Assembly (NCBI GenBank): GCA_023484185.1
Contig: JAMDBC010000044.1
Span: 1-6,269, forward strand
Source of the DNA: Chloroflexota bacterium
GTDB taxonomy: Bacteria > Chloroflexota > Anaerolineae > Anaerolineales > Villigracilaceae
Direction of reading: 5' to 3'
DNA length: 6,269 bases
In this document: piece after piece, positions 5,753-6,269 of the stretch
Layout: each line of letters opens with the position of its first letter
Numbering within the stretch: position 1 is the stretch's first letter
Notes under the pieces: model-generated
The model's input: the letters and a program-made list of their open reading frames with translations, nothing else
What the model was told of the DNA's origin: nothing
The model's database searches: none
Position numbers and translations under genes: made by a program

Positions 5753-6269
5753 TTATTCCTGCTGACCATAATATGATTCATGCGCTTTGGCTTTTTCATT
5801 GAGCGGGATAAGGAACGCAATGCAAGCGCCAACCTCCTGGGATTCCACCCAAACCTTACCGCCGTGTGCCCGGACAAAACCCTGACAAATCGCCAGCCCC
5901 AATCCCGCGCCGCTGGCGAGGCGTGTCAAACTGTTGTCCACTCGATAAAAACTTTCGAAAATACGTTTGCTCTCTTCAGGCGGAATTCCCGGGCCGTCAT
6001 CAGAAACGCGAAAGATAAGATTATCCTGCTGCTGGGTGACATCCACGCGGATAGTCGCCTCGGGGCCTGCATATTTGATCGCATTTTCAATTAGATTTCG
6101 GAGGATGGTTTCCAGCCGAGGCGGGTCGCCAAATAACGGATGCAAATTCGGTTCGATCCGGACCTCGAAGTGGTTACCCGTTTGAAGTCGGGCTTGCTTC
6201 GCCGCCTGCTGGATGATCTGCTCGAGATGGCATTCTTCACGCACGAGTTGTAAGGTTTGGGTGGAATCC
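5753..6269 (-). CDS. Sensor histidine kinase, C-terminal catalytic part (partial, 5' end outside window)
   Basis: The frame is open through the right edge of the window, giving 171 residues; a GTG at 6242-6244 is only an internal codon, since eight more sense codons precede it without a stop. What is visible is the HATPase_c domain: N-box RNLIENAIKY with the Mg-binding Asn, G1 box DDGPGIP, F-box IFESFYR and G2 box GAGLGLAI. It ends with the usual AHGGKVWVES strand and an IPL segment. The phospho-accepting His and any sensor domain or membrane helices lie outside, so the signal cannot be read. The kinase would transfer phosphate to Asp54 of the regulator encoded directly downstream; the two genes are 8 bases apart and surely form one operon. 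Confidence 0.92.
   Translation of the reverse strand, partial: DSTQTLQLVREECHLEQIIQQAAKQARLQTGNHFEVRIEPNLHPLFGDPPRLETILRNLIENAIKYAGPEATIRVDVTQQQDNLIFRVSDDGPGIPPEESKRIFESFYRVDNSLTRLASGAGLGLAICQGFVRAHGGKVWVESQEVGACIAFLIPLNEKAKAHESYYGQQE

Noticed and set aside
5753..6244. Histidine kinase as a short complete gene beginning at the GTG at 6244
   Set aside because: The frame continues open to the edge of the window, and the phospho-accepting His region must lie upstream, so it is a partial gene.

Overview
The window looks like chromosomal DNA of a free-living bacterium, most likely a member of the Chloroflexota (Anaerolineae-like). The main basis is the substrate-binding lipoprotein: a lipobox cysteine is followed by a long Ala/Pro/Thr/Gln-rich linker, a style common in that phylum. 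The KdpE-like two-component pair fits as well. The taxonomic call is inference. No RNA gene, CRISPR array, transposase, phage gene or intact mobile element is visible.

Layout, left to right. Positions 1-117 (+) hold the C-terminal end of a c-type cytochrome-like protein that starts outside the window. It faces the end of a five-gene minus-strand cluster across a 39-bp gap. That cluster, in transcription order (right to left), is: substrate-binding lipoprotein (3531-4862), LivH permease (2584-3444), LivM permease (1619-2587), LivG ATPase (870-1622) and LivF ATPase (157-867). This is a complete HAAT-family (branched-chain amino acid type) ABC importer. livH/livM and livM/livG overlap by ATGA, and livG/livF are 2 bp apart with the livF ribosome site inside the last livG codons. 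Only the lipoprotein/livH junction has a spacer (86 bp), and it carries a strong hairpin.

Upstream of the importer, on the same strand, lie an OmpR/KdpE-type response regulator (5055-5744) and the C-terminal catalytic part of its histidine kinase (5753 to beyond 6269). The 192-bp gap between the regulator and the lipoprotein contains a perfect TATAAT box, phased T-tracts, repeated GGATGC/GCATCC motifs and a small open frame that ends on the lipoprotein start codon. This is the obvious control region.

Working model: the kinase/regulator pair may sense something related to the imported solute and act on the importer promoter. The lipoprotein captures an amino acid or amide-like solute outside the membrane, LivHM form the channel, and LivGF power it. 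The hairpin would favour excess lipoprotein over membrane components. The importer is an ordinary system; I see no evidence of a wholly new one. The less routine points are the leader region, the intercistronic hairpin and the asymmetric motifs of the two ATPases.
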